This document shows, one piece after another, positions 21,108 through 29,790 of a DNA stretch of 64,000 nt. The position numbers were made by a program, and so were the translations under genes. Positions within the stretch are counted from its first letter, which is position 1. Every line of letters begins with the position of its first letter. This DNA is from Tepidicella baoligensis (GTDB lineage Bacteria > Pseudomonadota > Gammaproteobacteria > Burkholderiales > Burkholderiaceae_C): NCBI RefSeq assembly GCF_013432195.1, contig NZ_JACCDB010000004.1, positions 38,818 to 102,817 on the forward strand. The letters are read 5' to 3'. The notes under the pieces are model-generated. The model searched no databases. It was not told the origin of the DNA and worked only from the letters and a program-made list of their open reading frames with translations.

Positions 21108-21968
21108 GTGAAACTTGTCGTCAAACACATGTCCCCGCGCGTGGTCCTACTGGCATTCATCATGGCACCTCTGGCCGCTCAGGCCGACGGCGATGCGCCG
21201 GTGGACCCGCGCTCCGAGTCTCCCCCGCCTTCCCTCGTGGAGGTACTGGCGGATCGCCAAGAACCGGCCCTGACGGTCAATGAGCCCATGTACTTCGTCG
21301 TGGGCAAAGACGGTGGCGACACCAAGGCCCGCTTCCAACTCAGCCTCAAGTACCGGATCCTGGACGAAAACTCGGGAGTCGTACAGAAACTACCGTGGCT
21401 GGAAAACCTACATTTCGCCTACACCCAGACCTCGCTTTGGAACCTCAGCAAGGACAGCGCGCCTTTCGAAGACACCAGCTATCGACCCTCGCTGTTCTGG
21501 GAGTTTGGACGTATGCGTGGCCCTGACCGCACCCATTTCCTCAGGGTGGGCTACGAGCATGAATCCAACGGCCAAGCCGGTGAAAAATCGCGTTCCATCG
21601 ACACCCTGTTCTTTATGCCTGGCCTGGCTACCCGAGCCTTCGGCCGCGATCTGGTGTTCACGCCGAAACTTTATACCTACCTGGAGCGCAGCGACAACCC
21701 GGACATCGCCGACTATCGCGGCCACGGCGACTTCATCGTGCGTTACGGCAACGACGACAGCACCGTGATTCAGCTCATGTACCGGCATGGAAAAAGCGGG
21801 CGCCACACCACCCAGCTCGATCTCAGCATCCCCATCCGGGAACGGATTTTTGCCCGCACCGGCGCCTTTTTCTACGTCCAGGCATTCGACGGGTACGGTG
21901 AAACCCTCCGGAATTACAACCAACGTACCTCGTGGAATGTTCGGGTAGGGCTGGCCATCGTACGATGA
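21108..21968 (+). CDS. pldA: Outer-membrane phospholipase A (OMPLA family)
   Basis: A 286-residue outer-membrane beta-barrel phospholipase, near the 289 of E. coli PldA. The first 26 residues are a signal peptide ending in PLAAQA. The catalytic motif is GYEHESNGQAGEKSRSID, giving the His and Ser (HxSNG) of the active site. The C-terminal strand GYGETLRNYNQRTSWNVRVGLAIVR matches the family ending. It hydrolyses mislocalised phospholipids in the outer leaflet in a calcium- and dimer-dependent manner. GTG at 21108 is chosen because ATGGAG lies 7 bases upstream. An ATG at 21129 would shorten the signal peptide. It follows yhhJ by 60 bp. Confidence 0.87.
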   Translation: MKLVVKHMSPRVVLLAFIMAPLAAQADGDAPVDPRSESPPPSLVEVLADRQEPALTVNEPMYFVVGKDGGDTKARFQLSLKYRILDENSGVVQKLPWLENLHFAYTQTSLWNLSKDSAPFEDTSYRPSLFWEFGRMRGPDRTHFLRVGYEHESNGQAGEKSRSIDTLFFMPGLATRAFGRDLVFTPKLYTYLERSDNPDIADYRGHGDFIVRYGNDDSTVIQLMYRHGKSGRHTTQLDLSIPIRERIFARTGAFFYVQAFDGYGETLRNYNQRTSWNVRVGLAIVR

Positions 21969-21985
21969 TGGTGTGATGCGCAGCC

Positions 21986-22483
21986 TCAATCGCTTGTCGG
22001 TGACGCAGGCTCACGGCGGCGGAACATGCCGTAGCCTTCCATGTGCAGGACCTTCTGCTCGTCCTGGTTGAACATTTCCCACACCGTGCGTACCAAACCG
22101 ACGTCGGGCCGCTTGTTCATGGGGCGCTTCTCCACGATGCGGTGTTGCAGGCGCAAGGTGTCGCCCGGAAACACGGGCCGCAGCCATTTCAAGCTGTCCA
22201 GGCCGGGAGAACCCAGACTGGACGTTTGGTGCAGAAAGTTCGTGACCATCAACCGCATGGCCAGGGCGCAGGTGTGCCAGCCGCTGGCGCAGAGTCCCCC
22301 GAAAACCGAATGCCGGGCCGCCTCCGGGTCCAGGTGAAAGGGCTGGGGGTCGAACTGGCGAGCGAAGGCCACGATCTCTTCTGCCGTGGGGGAGATGGTG
22401 CCGAGGTCGCGCACCTCACCCACCGACAGGTCTTCCCACCAGATGCTGATGTGCGGACTTTGATCGGGGTTGATTGCGGTCAT
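21986..22483 (-). CDS. MaoC-like enoyl-CoA hydratase/dehydratase
   Basis: A 165-residue R-hydratase-type hotdog protein. The family motif appears as AFARQFDPQPFHLDPEAARHSVFGGLCASGWHT, with catalytic Asp and His in the DPQPFH stretch. Members hydrate enoyl-CoA to (R)-3-hydroxyacyl-CoA or act on modified acyl-CoA. GAGGAG precedes the ATG. It is divergent from the class II aldolase gene and converges with pldA. The neighbouring aldolase and acyl-CoA synthetase suggest an acyl-CoA route, but the substrate is unknown. Confidence 0.87.
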   Translation of the reverse strand: MTAINPDQSPHISIWWEDLSVGEVRDLGTISPTAEEIVAFARQFDPQPFHLDPEAARHSVFGGLCASGWHTCALAMRLMVTNFLHQTSSLGSPGLDSLKWLRPVFPGDTLRLQHRIVEKRPMNKRPDVGLVRTVWEMFNQDEQKVLHMEGYGMFRRREPASPTSD

Positions 22484-22658
22484 GCGGGACTCCTCGGTAG
22501 CGGTTTCAGGCCATGGAGCGCACCTTACACCAGACCACCCTGACGCGCATACAGGGAGTTGTCACACAACGGACTGGAGGGGCCAGCGACCGTCACATCC
22601 GTTACAGGCCAGAGGAACGGTCGCCGCCAGAATGCCTCCAACCCCCAGGAGCCGGCCC

Positions 22659-23432
22659 ATGCAGCAACAGGAGACAGCACCCCCTTCGATCCGCAGCCAG
22701 GTGAGCGACGCAGAATGGCAAATCCGCGTCGATCTGGCCGCAGCCTACCGCTTGGTGGCCCTGTTTGGCTGGGACGACCTGATCTTCACCCACATTTCCG
22801 CCCGGGTGCCCGGCGAAGCGGAGCATTTCCTCATCAACCCCTATGGGCAGTTGTTCGACGAGATCACCGCCTCCAGCCTGGTGAAAGTGGACGCCCGCGG
22901 CGAGCCGGTGCTGGAGACGCGGTTTCCGGTCAACCCGGCAGGCTTCACCATTCACAGCGCCATCCACGACGCCCGACCGGACGTGCAATGCGTGCTGCAC
23001 ACCCACACCCCGAGCGGGGTGGCGGTCTCGGCCCAGCAGGGGGGGCTGCTGCCGCTGTCGCAGCAATCGATTTTTCCGTTGGCCAGCCTGGCCTACCACG
23101 ACTACGAAGGCGTGGCCCTGCGCGACGACGAAAAGCCACGCCTGGTGCGCGACCTGGGCAACGCCAACCACATGATTTTGCGCAACCACGGTCTGTTGAC
23201 CTGTGGCCGCAGCGTGGCCGAGGCGTTCCTGGCCATGTACACCCTGGAATCGGCCTGCCGCATCCAGATCCTGGCGCAGTCGGGTGGAGCGGGCCTGATC
23301 GAAATCCCACTGTCGGTACGGGCCAATGCCGCCGAACAGGCACGGCAGGTAACCAAGGGGCTGGGTGGCGGGCTGGCCTGGCCCGGGCTGCTGCGGCGGC
23401 TGGACCGACTTTCACCCGGCTACGCAGCGTGA
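22659..23432 (+). CDS. Class II aldolase/adducin family protein
   Basis: A 257-residue protein of the fuculose-aldolase/adducin fold. Zinc ligands are visible in HTHTPSGVAV (two His) and RNHGLLTCG (third His). The conserved opening is WQIRVDLAAAYRLVALFGWDDLIFTHISARVPG. The family includes aldolases, epimerases and decarboxylases, and many bacterial members have no known reaction. ATG at 22659 has CCAGGA 8 bases upstream. The frame is open further left but without family sequence. Its stop overlaps the GTG start of the acyl-CoA synthetase by 4 bases, which strongly suggests a shared pathway. Confidence 0.87.
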   Translation: MQQQETAPPSIRSQVSDAEWQIRVDLAAAYRLVALFGWDDLIFTHISARVPGEAEHFLINPYGQLFDEITASSLVKVDARGEPVLETRFPVNPAGFTIHSAIHDARPDVQCVLHTHTPSGVAVSAQQGGLLPLSQQSIFPLASLAYHDYEGVALRDDEKPRLVRDLGNANHMILRNHGLLTCGRSVAEAFLAMYTLESACRIQILAQSGGAGLIEIPLSVRANAAEQARQVTKGLGGGLAWPGLLRRLDRLSPGYAA

Positions 23433-25153
23433 CACCTGTACTCCCGATGGCTCCACGTCCCCTGCCCCACCCCCATTGGCCACCGGGCCTGCCGGCACAC
23501 CTGACCCTGCCCCAAACCAGCCTGTTCTACAACGCGGAGGTATCGGCCCGGCGCTTTCCGGACAAGCCGTTCATCCTCTACTACGGCACGCCGCTGACCT
23601 TCGCCGACTTTCACGCCCAGGCCGAGCGGCTGGCGGGCTATCTGCAGCGGCACTGTGGTGTTCAATCGGGTGAGCGCGTTCTGCTCTACCTGCAAAACAG
23701 CCCTCAATGGGTATTGGCTTACTATGCCATTCTGCGTGCCAACGCCGTGGTGGTGCCGGTGAACCCGATGAACAAGACGGACGAACTGGAGCACCTGATC
23801 CACGACAGCGGTGCCCGGGTGGCCTTCGCGGCTCAGGACCTGCTGCCTGTCCTGCAACCTCTGCTGGGTCGCGCAACCACCGGTGCAAATGGTCTGGACC
23901 ACGTAGTGGTGGCTACCTACAGCGACTATCTGGGGCCTGAAACCGCAGGCCTGCCCCTGCCCGACTGGCTCACCGCTCCGGCCATCCCTCTGGCACAGCC
24001 CGGTTTGCACGCCTGGCAGCAGGCGCTGGCAACGGATGCGCGACCCGGCCCCCACACCCGTGGGCCTGACGACCTGTGCGTGCTCCCTTACACCTCCGGC
24101 ACCACCGGGCAGCCGAAAGGCTGCATGCACACCCACCGCAGCGTGGCCGCCACGGCCGTGGGGGGCATGCAGTGGTTCGGACGCACGCAGGATGCGGTGC
24201 TGCTCTCCGTGCTGCCCTTCTTCCACGTCACCGGCATGGCCAGCGGCATGAACGGTCCGCTGTACGTGGGCGCCACCATCGTGCTGATGTCGCGCTGGGA
24301 CCGGGCACTGGCCGCCCGCCTGATCGCCCAGCACCGGGTGACGAACTGGCAAGCCATTTCCACCATGGTGGTGGACTTCCTGGCACAACCCGGAATCGAA
24401 CAGGCGGACCTCTCCTCCCTGCAAGGCATACGCGGCGGTGGCGCCGCCATGCCCGAAGCCGTGGCGCAACGCTTGAAGGCTCTCACCGGGCTGGATTATG
24501 TGGAGGGCTACGGCATGTCCGAGACCATGGCGGCCACCCACATCAACCCACCCCATCGGCCCAAACCGCAGTGCCTGGGCATTCCCGTGTTCGACGTGGA
24601 CGCCCGCCTGATCGACCCGCAGACGCTGCAGCCGGTGCCGGCAGGCGAAACCGGCGAGATCGTGGTACACGGCCCGCAGGTGATGCTGGGCTACTGGCGC
24701 AACGAGGCGGCCACCCGAGAAGCGTTCATCGAACTGGAAGGCCGGCCATACCTTCGCACCGGCGACCTGGCCCGGGTCGATGACGAGGGCTATTTTTTCA
24801 TGGTGGACCGCCTCAAGCGCATGGTCAACGCCTCGGGCTTCAAGGTCTGGCCCGCCGAGGTGGAGGCCATGCTCTACCACCACCCCGCCATTCACGAGGT
24901 GTGCGTCATCGGCGCGCGCGACGCGCGACGCGGGGAAACCGTCAAGGCCTTCGTCGTCTGCCGGCCCGAGCACCGGGGCACGGTGAACGAGGCAGACATC
25001 ATCCGTTGGGCCCATGACCACATGGCAGCCTACAAGGTACCGCGCATCGTGGAGTTCGTCGAGCAACTCCCAAAGTCTGGCAGCGGCAAGATCCTGTGGC
25101 GCCAGTTGCAGGAAGAACAGGACCGGCTAGACCGCGCCATTTCCACCCCCTAG
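23429..25153 (+). CDS. AMP-dependent acyl-CoA synthetase/ligase
   Basis: A 574-residue ANL-superfamily ligase that activates a carboxylic acid as acyl-AMP and then acyl-CoA. Motifs are the P-loop YTSGTTGQPKGCM, GYGMSETMAATH, the hinge region YLRTGDLARVDDEGYFFMVDRLKRMVNASGFKVWP, and the C-terminal catalytic lysine in PKSGSGKILWRQL. The GTG at 23429 overlaps the aldolase stop (GTGA). The alternative ATG at 23447 would remove six residues. The downstream neighbour is an orphan TctC binding protein 15 bp away, so the acid may be imported and activated by this set. Chain type is not evident. Confidence 0.9.
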   Translation: MTPVLPMAPRPLPHPHWPPGLPAHLTLPQTSLFYNAEVSARRFPDKPFILYYGTPLTFADFHAQAERLAGYLQRHCGVQSGERVLLYLQNSPQWVLAYYAILRANAVVVPVNPMNKTDELEHLIHDSGARVAFAAQDLLPVLQPLLGRATTGANGLDHVVVATYSDYLGPETAGLPLPDWLTAPAIPLAQPGLHAWQQALATDARPGPHTRGPDDLCVLPYTSGTTGQPKGCMHTHRSVAATAVGGMQWFGRTQDAVLLSVLPFFHVTGMASGMNGPLYVGATIVLMSRWDRALAARLIAQHRVTNWQAISTMVVDFLAQPGIEQADLSSLQGIRGGGAAMPEAVAQRLKALTGLDYVEGYGMSETMAATHINPPHRPKPQCLGIPVFDVDARLIDPQTLQPVPAGETGEIVVHGPQVMLGYWRNEAATREAFIELEGRPYLRTGDLARVDDEGYFFMVDRLKRMVNASGFKVWPAEVEAMLYHHPAIHEVCVIGARDARRGETVKAFVVCRPEHRGTVNEADIIRWAHDHMAAYKVPRIVEFVEQLPKSGSGKILWRQLQEEQDRLDRAISTP

Positions 25154-25168
25154 AAAAGGAGACGAACC

Positions 25169-26149
25169 ATGAAAAAACCCGTTTCACGCCGCCTGGTGCT
25201 GGGCGCGGCTTCCGCCGCCGTGATGGCCCCATGGGTCGCCCCGCAGGCCTGGGCCCAGAGCTTCCCGAGCCGGCCCATCACGCTCATCGTGCCTTGGCCC
25301 GCCGGTGGTTCCACCGACCGGCACCTGCGCACCCTGGCCGAAATCGCCAGCACGCACCTGGGGCAGCCCATCGTGGTGGACAACCGCCCGGGTGCCGGCG
25401 GCACCCTGGGCCCGGGCACCATGGCCCTGCAGGCACGCCCCGACGGCTACACCATCGCCCAGTTCCCGCTGGGCATGCTGCGCATGCCGCACATGCAGCG
25501 CACCAACTGGCACCCGATCAACGACTTCAGCTTCATCCTGGGCGTTTCGGGTTACACCTTCGGTTTCGTGGTGCGGGCCGACTCGCCTTACAAGACCTTC
25601 CAGGACTATGTGGAGGCCGCGCGCAGGGAACCGGGCAAGATCGACTACGGCTCCACAGGCACCGGCACCAGCCCGCACTTGCTCATGGAGGAAGTGGCCA
25701 CGGCGGTGGGTATCAAGCTGAACCATGTTCCATTCCGAGGCAATGCCGACCTGATGCAGGCCGTGCTGGGCGGCCACGTGAGCGCGGGCAGCGACGCCAC
25801 GGGCTGGGACCGGTTCGTGGATGCCGGCCAGATGCGCCTGCTCCTGACCTTCGGCGAACAGCGCACCAAGCGTTGGCCCGACGTGCCCACGGCCAAGGAC
25901 CTGGGCTACAACGTGGTGTCGCAGTCGCCTTACGGGCTGGTCGGCCCCAAGGGTATGGATCCGGCGGTGGTGCGCACGCTGCACGACGCATTCAAGAAGG
26001 CCATGGAAGACCCGCGTCACCTGGAGGTGCTTGGGCAGCTCAACCAGGAGGTGTGGTACCGCAACAGCGAAGACTACCGGGCCTGGGCCATCGCCACCTT
26101 CGAGAAAGACCGCCAACTGATCGAACGCCTGGGGCTGGCAGCCAAATGA
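25169..26149 (+). CDS. Tripartite tricarboxylate transporter substrate-binding protein (Bug/TctC family)
   Basis: A 326-residue periplasmic binding protein. The N-terminus has a twin-arginine-like SRRLVLGAA followed by a hydrophobic stretch and AWAQ, so export by Tat or Sec is possible. The mature start SFPSRPITLIVPWPAGGSTD and VVDNRPGAGGTLGPG are hallmarks of the Bug family, which binds carboxylates through water-mediated contacts. No TctA or TctB membrane genes are in the window, as is common for the many orphan Bug genes of Burkholderiales. It follows the acyl-CoA synthetase by 15 bp, with AAAAGGAG before the ATG. Confidence 0.92.
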   Translation: MKKPVSRRLVLGAASAAVMAPWVAPQAWAQSFPSRPITLIVPWPAGGSTDRHLRTLAEIASTHLGQPIVVDNRPGAGGTLGPGTMALQARPDGYTIAQFPLGMLRMPHMQRTNWHPINDFSFILGVSGYTFGFVVRADSPYKTFQDYVEAARREPGKIDYGSTGTGTSPHLLMEEVATAVGIKLNHVPFRGNADLMQAVLGGHVSAGSDATGWDRFVDAGQMRLLLTFGEQRTKRWPDVPTAKDLGYNVVSQSPYGLVGPKGMDPAVVRTLHDAFKKAMEDPRHLEVLGQLNQEVWYRNSEDYRAWAIATFEKDRQLIERLGLAAK

Positions 26150-26170
26150 TCACGCGACGGCCGGTCAGCC

Positions 26171-26416
26171 TCAAGGCCGAGGCTTGCGCCGCAAGGCCAC
26201 ATTGAGTTGATCAATGACCGGAGCCCAGTCGGCATCTTCCAGCAATTCCTCGCGCAGCAGGGCACGCTGGGCTTCGGTCCAGAACGGTGCCTCGTGCAAC
26301 GGCATGTCGTCCGGCAACGGTGAATGTGACTCGATGAATTGGCCGATACTGGCCGGGTCGTCTGGCAGACCCAGTTGAGCAAACAGCTCGCCTAAGTGGT
26401 GGTAGGGTGATTCCAT
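26171..26416 (-). CDS. DUF2789 domain protein
   Basis: An 81-residue acidic, mainly helical protein matching DUF2789 over its whole length. Conserved pieces are LFAQLGLPDD, LHEAPFWTEAQRALLREEL and EDADWAPVIDQLN. There is no signal peptide and no membrane segment. The family has no assigned function. It converges with the tctC gene, and a small stem AGCCTC/GAGGCT (26167-26184) overlaps its end. It diverges from ybaK across a 50-base gap. Confidence 0.8.
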   Translation of the reverse strand: MESPYHHLGELFAQLGLPDDPASIGQFIESHSPLPDDMPLHEAPFWTEAQRALLREELLEDADWAPVIDQLNVALRRKPRP

Positions 26417-26466
26417 GACTACACTCTATCGCTTACCATGCCGGGCGGTCAATCATCGCCATCACC

Positions 26467-26958
26467 ATGTCCAAAGCCTCCCGAATCAGCGAGACCCCGG
26501 CCACCGCCCTGCTCAAGTCTCGCGGGGTGGTGTTCAGTGAACACCCTTACGAGTACCTGGAACACGGTGGCGCCCTGCACAGTGCCGAGGTGCTGGGACT
26601 GGACCCTTTTGCCGTGGTGAAAACCCTCGTCATGCAGGACGACAAGGCAGCCCCGCTGCTGGTGCTCATGCACGGCAACCGCAGTGTGTCCACCAAGAAC
26701 CTGGCGCGCCAGATCGGCGCCAAGTCGGTGGAGCCTTGCAAACCCGAAGTGGCCAACCGCCACAGCGGCTATCTGGTGGGGGGTACGTCGCCGTTCGGTA
26801 CCCGGCGCGAGATGCCAGTGTATGTACAACGCACGGTGCTGGAACTCCCCCGCATCTGGCTCAACGGCGGGCGGCGCGGCTACCTCATCGGAATCGAGCC
26901 CCGTGTGCTCACAGACATACTGGGTGCCCGCCCCGTGGACTGCGCCTTGCCCCTCTGA
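26467..26958 (+). CDS. ybaK: Cys-tRNA(Pro)/Cys-tRNA(Cys) deacylase YbaK
   Basis: A 163-residue editing-domain protein of the YbaK/EbsC family, which hydrolyses Cys mischarged on tRNA(Pro) in trans to prolyl-tRNA synthetase. Family marks are TPATALLKSRGVVFSEHPYEY, VVKTLVMQDD with the conserved lysine, GYLVGGTSPFGTRREMPVY (the GxxPFG substrate loop) and the terminal NGGRRGYLIGIEP. Length is normal. It converges with gph across 8 bases. Confidence 0.93.
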   Translation: MSKASRISETPATALLKSRGVVFSEHPYEYLEHGGALHSAEVLGLDPFAVVKTLVMQDDKAAPLLVLMHGNRSVSTKNLARQIGAKSVEPCKPEVANRHSGYLVGGTSPFGTRREMPVYVQRTVLELPRIWLNGGRRGYLIGIEPRVLTDILGARPVDCALPL

Positions 26959-26966
26959 AACGGACC

Positions 26967-27671
26967 TCAACGGACGCTGCCGGTCTGTGGGTCGGGGAGC
27001 AGCCACGAAACGTCCTGGATGACCCGGTCCGGTGCGCAGGCTTCGATGGGCTCGCCCATGTTGTAGCCATAGGGCAGCGCCCAGACGGCCATGGCCGCGC
27101 GGCGTGCCGTGTCCACGTCGATGGACGAGTCCCCCACCAGGAGCGTTCGCCCAGGTTCCACACCGAAGCGCTGCATGCAATCCTGCGCACCACGGGGGTC
27201 CGGCTTTTTCACGGCGAAGGTATCGCCACAGACGACGTGATCGAACAAGGGCACCAGGGCGTGAGCGTCGAGCACGCGCTGGGTGTAACGCCCTTCCTTG
27301 TTGGTAAGCACCGCGAGCTTGACACCGATCCCGCGCAGCGCCTGCAGGGTTTCGCGCACCCTCGGGTACAGGCGACTGCGGGTACCACAGCGTTGCAGGT
27401 AGTGTGCGGCAAACCGGCTCTCCACCGCCGCGAATGCCCCGGATGCCCGCGCCTGAGTCACCGGCACCCCCGAACGAAAGGCCAGCGCCTGCGCCAGCAG
27501 CTCACGCGTGCCCAGGCCAATCCAGCGTTCCACGCGTGGTTGCTCCAGCGGCGCCAGGGCCAGCTCGGCCAATGTGTCGTTGACGGCATCGGCGATCTCG
27601 GCAGCCGTCTCGACGAGTGTGCCGTCCAGATCGAACAGGATCAGATCGAAAGGGTAGGAAGATTCGGGCAT
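26967..27671 (-). CDS. gph: HAD-superfamily phosphatase, phosphoglycolate phosphatase-like
   Basis: A 234-residue HAD hydrolase. Motif I FDLDGTLVET holds the nucleophilic aspartate, motif II is LTNK, motif III KKPDP, and motif IV VGDSSIDVDTA. The helical cap (about 15-90) places it with phosphoglycolate phosphatases, which dispose of 2-phosphoglycolate from DNA repair. Other small sugar-phosphate substrates are possible. It ends 8 bases from ybaK and starts 18 bases after the chrA stop on the same strand, so the two may be co-transcribed. Confidence 0.85.
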   Translation of the reverse strand: MPESSYPFDLILFDLDGTLVETAAEIADAVNDTLAELALAPLEQPRVERWIGLGTRELLAQALAFRSGVPVTQARASGAFAAVESRFAAHYLQRCGTRSRLYPRVRETLQALRGIGVKLAVLTNKEGRYTQRVLDAHALVPLFDHVVCGDTFAVKKPDPRGAQDCMQRFGVEPGRTLLVGDSSIDVDTARRAAMAVWALPYGYNMGEPIEACAPDRVIQDVSWLLPDPQTGSVR

Positions 27672-27689
27672 GCCCGAGGTTATACCTGC

Positions 27690-28877
27690 TTACGCCGCGG
27701 CCCAGCCGATCACCGCACAACCCAGCACCACCAGCCACGGCGGCAGGCGCCAGAACATGAGTGCCACCAGGGCCAGCAGCGCCAGGATGAATTCGTGTAC
27801 GCCCACAATGGCGCTGGTCCAGACCGGGTGGTAGAGCGCTGCCAGCAGCAAGCCCACCACGGCGGCATTCACACCCGCCAGCGCGGCCCGCGCCAGCGGG
27901 TGGCTGCGCAACACCTCCCAGAACGGCAGGGCGCCCACCACGAGCAGGAAAGACGGCAGGAAAATGGCCACCAGCGCCAGCGCACCACCCCACCAGCCCG
28001 TAGGCCCCTGCAACGACGACGCCCCCAAAAACGCCGCAAAGGTGAACAGCGGCCCCGGTACCGCCTGCGCCGCACCGTAACCAGCCAGGAATACATCGTT
28101 GTTCACCCAACCTGTGGGCACCAGCTCCGCCTGCAGCAGCGGCAACACCACGTGCCCGCCGCCAAACACCAGCGACCCGGCACGGTAGAAGGCATCTGCC
28201 ATCTGCAAGGCAGGGGATGACAGGCTAAACGCCAACAACGGCAGGCCCAACAACCCCCCGAAGAACAATACCAGCCACAGCGCACCCGCACGGCGCCCCA
28301 CCCGCTGCGGCAACGGTTCGTGATCGCCCACCTGGCCTGCCGGCAGCCACCACACACCGGCCACGCCGGCCAGCAGCAAGCAGCCCACCTGCACCCAAGC
28401 TGTGGGCACGAGCAGCACCACGGCAGCCGTCAGCGCCATGAAGGTCACACGCTGGGCATCGGGGCACAACTGGCGTGCCATGCCCCAAACCGCCTGGGCC
28501 ACCACCGCCACCGCGGCCACCTTCAACCCCTGCAAGGCGCCACCAGAGATGACCTCATCCATCGCCCCCAAACCGAGCGCAAACAGGATCAGCAACAGCG
28601 CCGAAGGCAACGTGAACCCCAGCCATGCGGCCAAGGCACCCCGATAACCCGCCTGGTTGAGCCCCAACGCCATGCCCACCTGGCTGCTGGCTGGCCCGGG
28701 CAGAAACTGGCATAGCGCCACCACGTCGGCATAGGCTCTTTCACTCATCCAGCGCCGGCGGTTGACAAATTCCTCGCGAAAATAGGCCAAGTGCGCCACC
28801 GGCCCACCAAAAGAGGTCAGGCCCAGACGCAAGAACGCCCAAAACACAGTCCAGGCGGAGGTTGGTTCAGGTGACAT
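27690..28877 (-). CDS. chrA: Chromate transporter ChrA
   Basis: A 395-residue long-form CHR-family membrane protein with two homologous halves. The first half holds GLTSFGGPVAHLAYFREEFV, FLPGPASSQVGM and GFTLPSALLL. The second repeats the plan with GSLVFGGGHVVLPLLQAELV and AQAVPGPLFTFAAFLGA. Ten or more hydrophobic segments are visible. ChrA exports chromate or takes part in sulfate exchange and gives chromate resistance in Pseudomonas and Cupriavidus. No chrB regulator is adjacent, so its control and true ion are uncertain. Confidence 0.9.
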   Translation of the reverse strand: MSPEPTSAWTVFWAFLRLGLTSFGGPVAHLAYFREEFVNRRRWMSERAYADVVALCQFLPGPASSQVGMALGLNQAGYRGALAAWLGFTLPSALLLILFALGLGAMDEVISGGALQGLKVAAVAVVAQAVWGMARQLCPDAQRVTFMALTAAVVLLVPTAWVQVGCLLLAGVAGVWWLPAGQVGDHEPLPQRVGRRAGALWLVLFFGGLLGLPLLAFSLSSPALQMADAFYRAGSLVFGGGHVVLPLLQAELVPTGWVNNDVFLAGYGAAQAVPGPLFTFAAFLGASSLQGPTGWWGGALALVAIFLPSFLLVVGALPFWEVLRSHPLARAALAGVNAAVVGLLLAALYHPVWTSAIVGVHEFILALLALVALMFWRLPPWLVVLGCAVIGWAAA

Positions 28878-28944
28878 GCCTCCATCCTAATGGATCACCA
28901 CGCCCTGCCATCCCGGCCCAACATCATGCGCCTGCCAGTCAACC

Positions 28945-29790
28945 CTAAAGCGCCGGCCGGCACTCCAGGGCGGCGTTCTGGAGCAGGGGCAACAGCTCGG
29001 CCTGGACCGCCCCTGACTGAAGCCTGGCCGTAGAGACCACGGCGTTGAGCGCAGCCACCGTACGACCAGCCATGTTTCTGAGAGGAACCGCGACGGCATG
29101 CACCCCCAGCTCGTGCTCCTCGCTGGCCAGGCACCAGTCCTGCCGGCGCACCTGCGACAGAATGCGCCGCAATCCCTTGTGCTCGATCACGGTATAAGGC
29201 GTCAGCCGGGACAGCAACCGCCCCTTGAGCCATGCCGTCAATTCAGCCGTTGGGAGGCTGGCGAGCAACACCCGCCCGGTGGAGGTTGCATGCGCGGGCA
29301 AACGCGCCCCCAGATGCAGGCCATGCGCCGTCCAGCGCACATCCTGTGACGGGCGAAGCGGGTTACCCAGTGAGGATTCCAGCCAGTCGTTGCGGGAGCC
29401 GTCCTTCGCTGCAAGTACGCTGCGCGCCACGATCACGACCGAATCGCCCTCCAGCACGGCCACAGAGAAAGAATCCCCCGTGTAAGCGGCCAGCCGATTG
29501 AGCACGGGCTGCACCGTCCTGGGCAGTCGGGCGCTGGCCAGATAGCTGCCGGAAAAACGCAGCACCTTGGACGACAACCAGAAGTAACTGCCATCGGTTT
29601 CCAGATAACCCAGATGCGCGAGCGTGAGCAAATGGCGTCGGGCTGCAGCCCGGGTGATCCCGGCTCGCTGCGCCGCCAGCGTGGCGTTGAGGCGCTGACG
29701 CTCGGTATCGAAACTTTCCAGCACCGCCATCCCTTTGGCCATGCTCTCGATGAAGTCGGCCTTGGCGATGACGAAGTTTTGCGCGCTCAT
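28945..29790 (-). CDS. IclR-family transcriptional regulator (PobR/PcaR-like)
   Basis: A 281-residue IclR regulator. The winged helix-turn-helix lies at about 20-75 (MAVLESFDTERQRLNATLAAQRAGITRAAARRHLLTLAHLGYLETDG), followed by the effector domain ending near TARLQSGAVQAELLPLLQNAALE. It diverges from pobA, the classical arrangement for a 4-hydroxybenzoate- or protocatechuate-responsive activator (PobR, PcaU and PcaR are all IclR members). The first codons overlap one half-site of the presumed operator, so it may autoregulate. The ATG at 29790 lacks a good ribosome site. Confidence 0.9.
   Translation of the reverse strand: MSAQNFVIAKADFIESMAKGMAVLESFDTERQRLNATLAAQRAGITRAAARRHLLTLAHLGYLETDGSYFWLSSKVLRFSGSYLASARLPRTVQPVLNRLAAYTGDSFSVAVLEGDSVVIVARSVLAAKDGSRNDWLESSLGNPLRPSQDVRWTAHGLHLGARLPAHATSTGRVLLASLPTAELTAWLKGRLLSRLTPYTVIEHKGLRRILSQVRRQDWCLASEEHELGVHAVAVPLRNMAGRTVAALNAVVSTARLQSGAVQAELLPLLQNAALECRPAL

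Noticed and set aside
22470-22658. A possible N-terminal extension of the class II aldolase
   Set aside because: The extra residues have no family similarity. A good ribosome site precedes the ATG at 22659, and the region is the divergent promoter gap with the MaoC gene.
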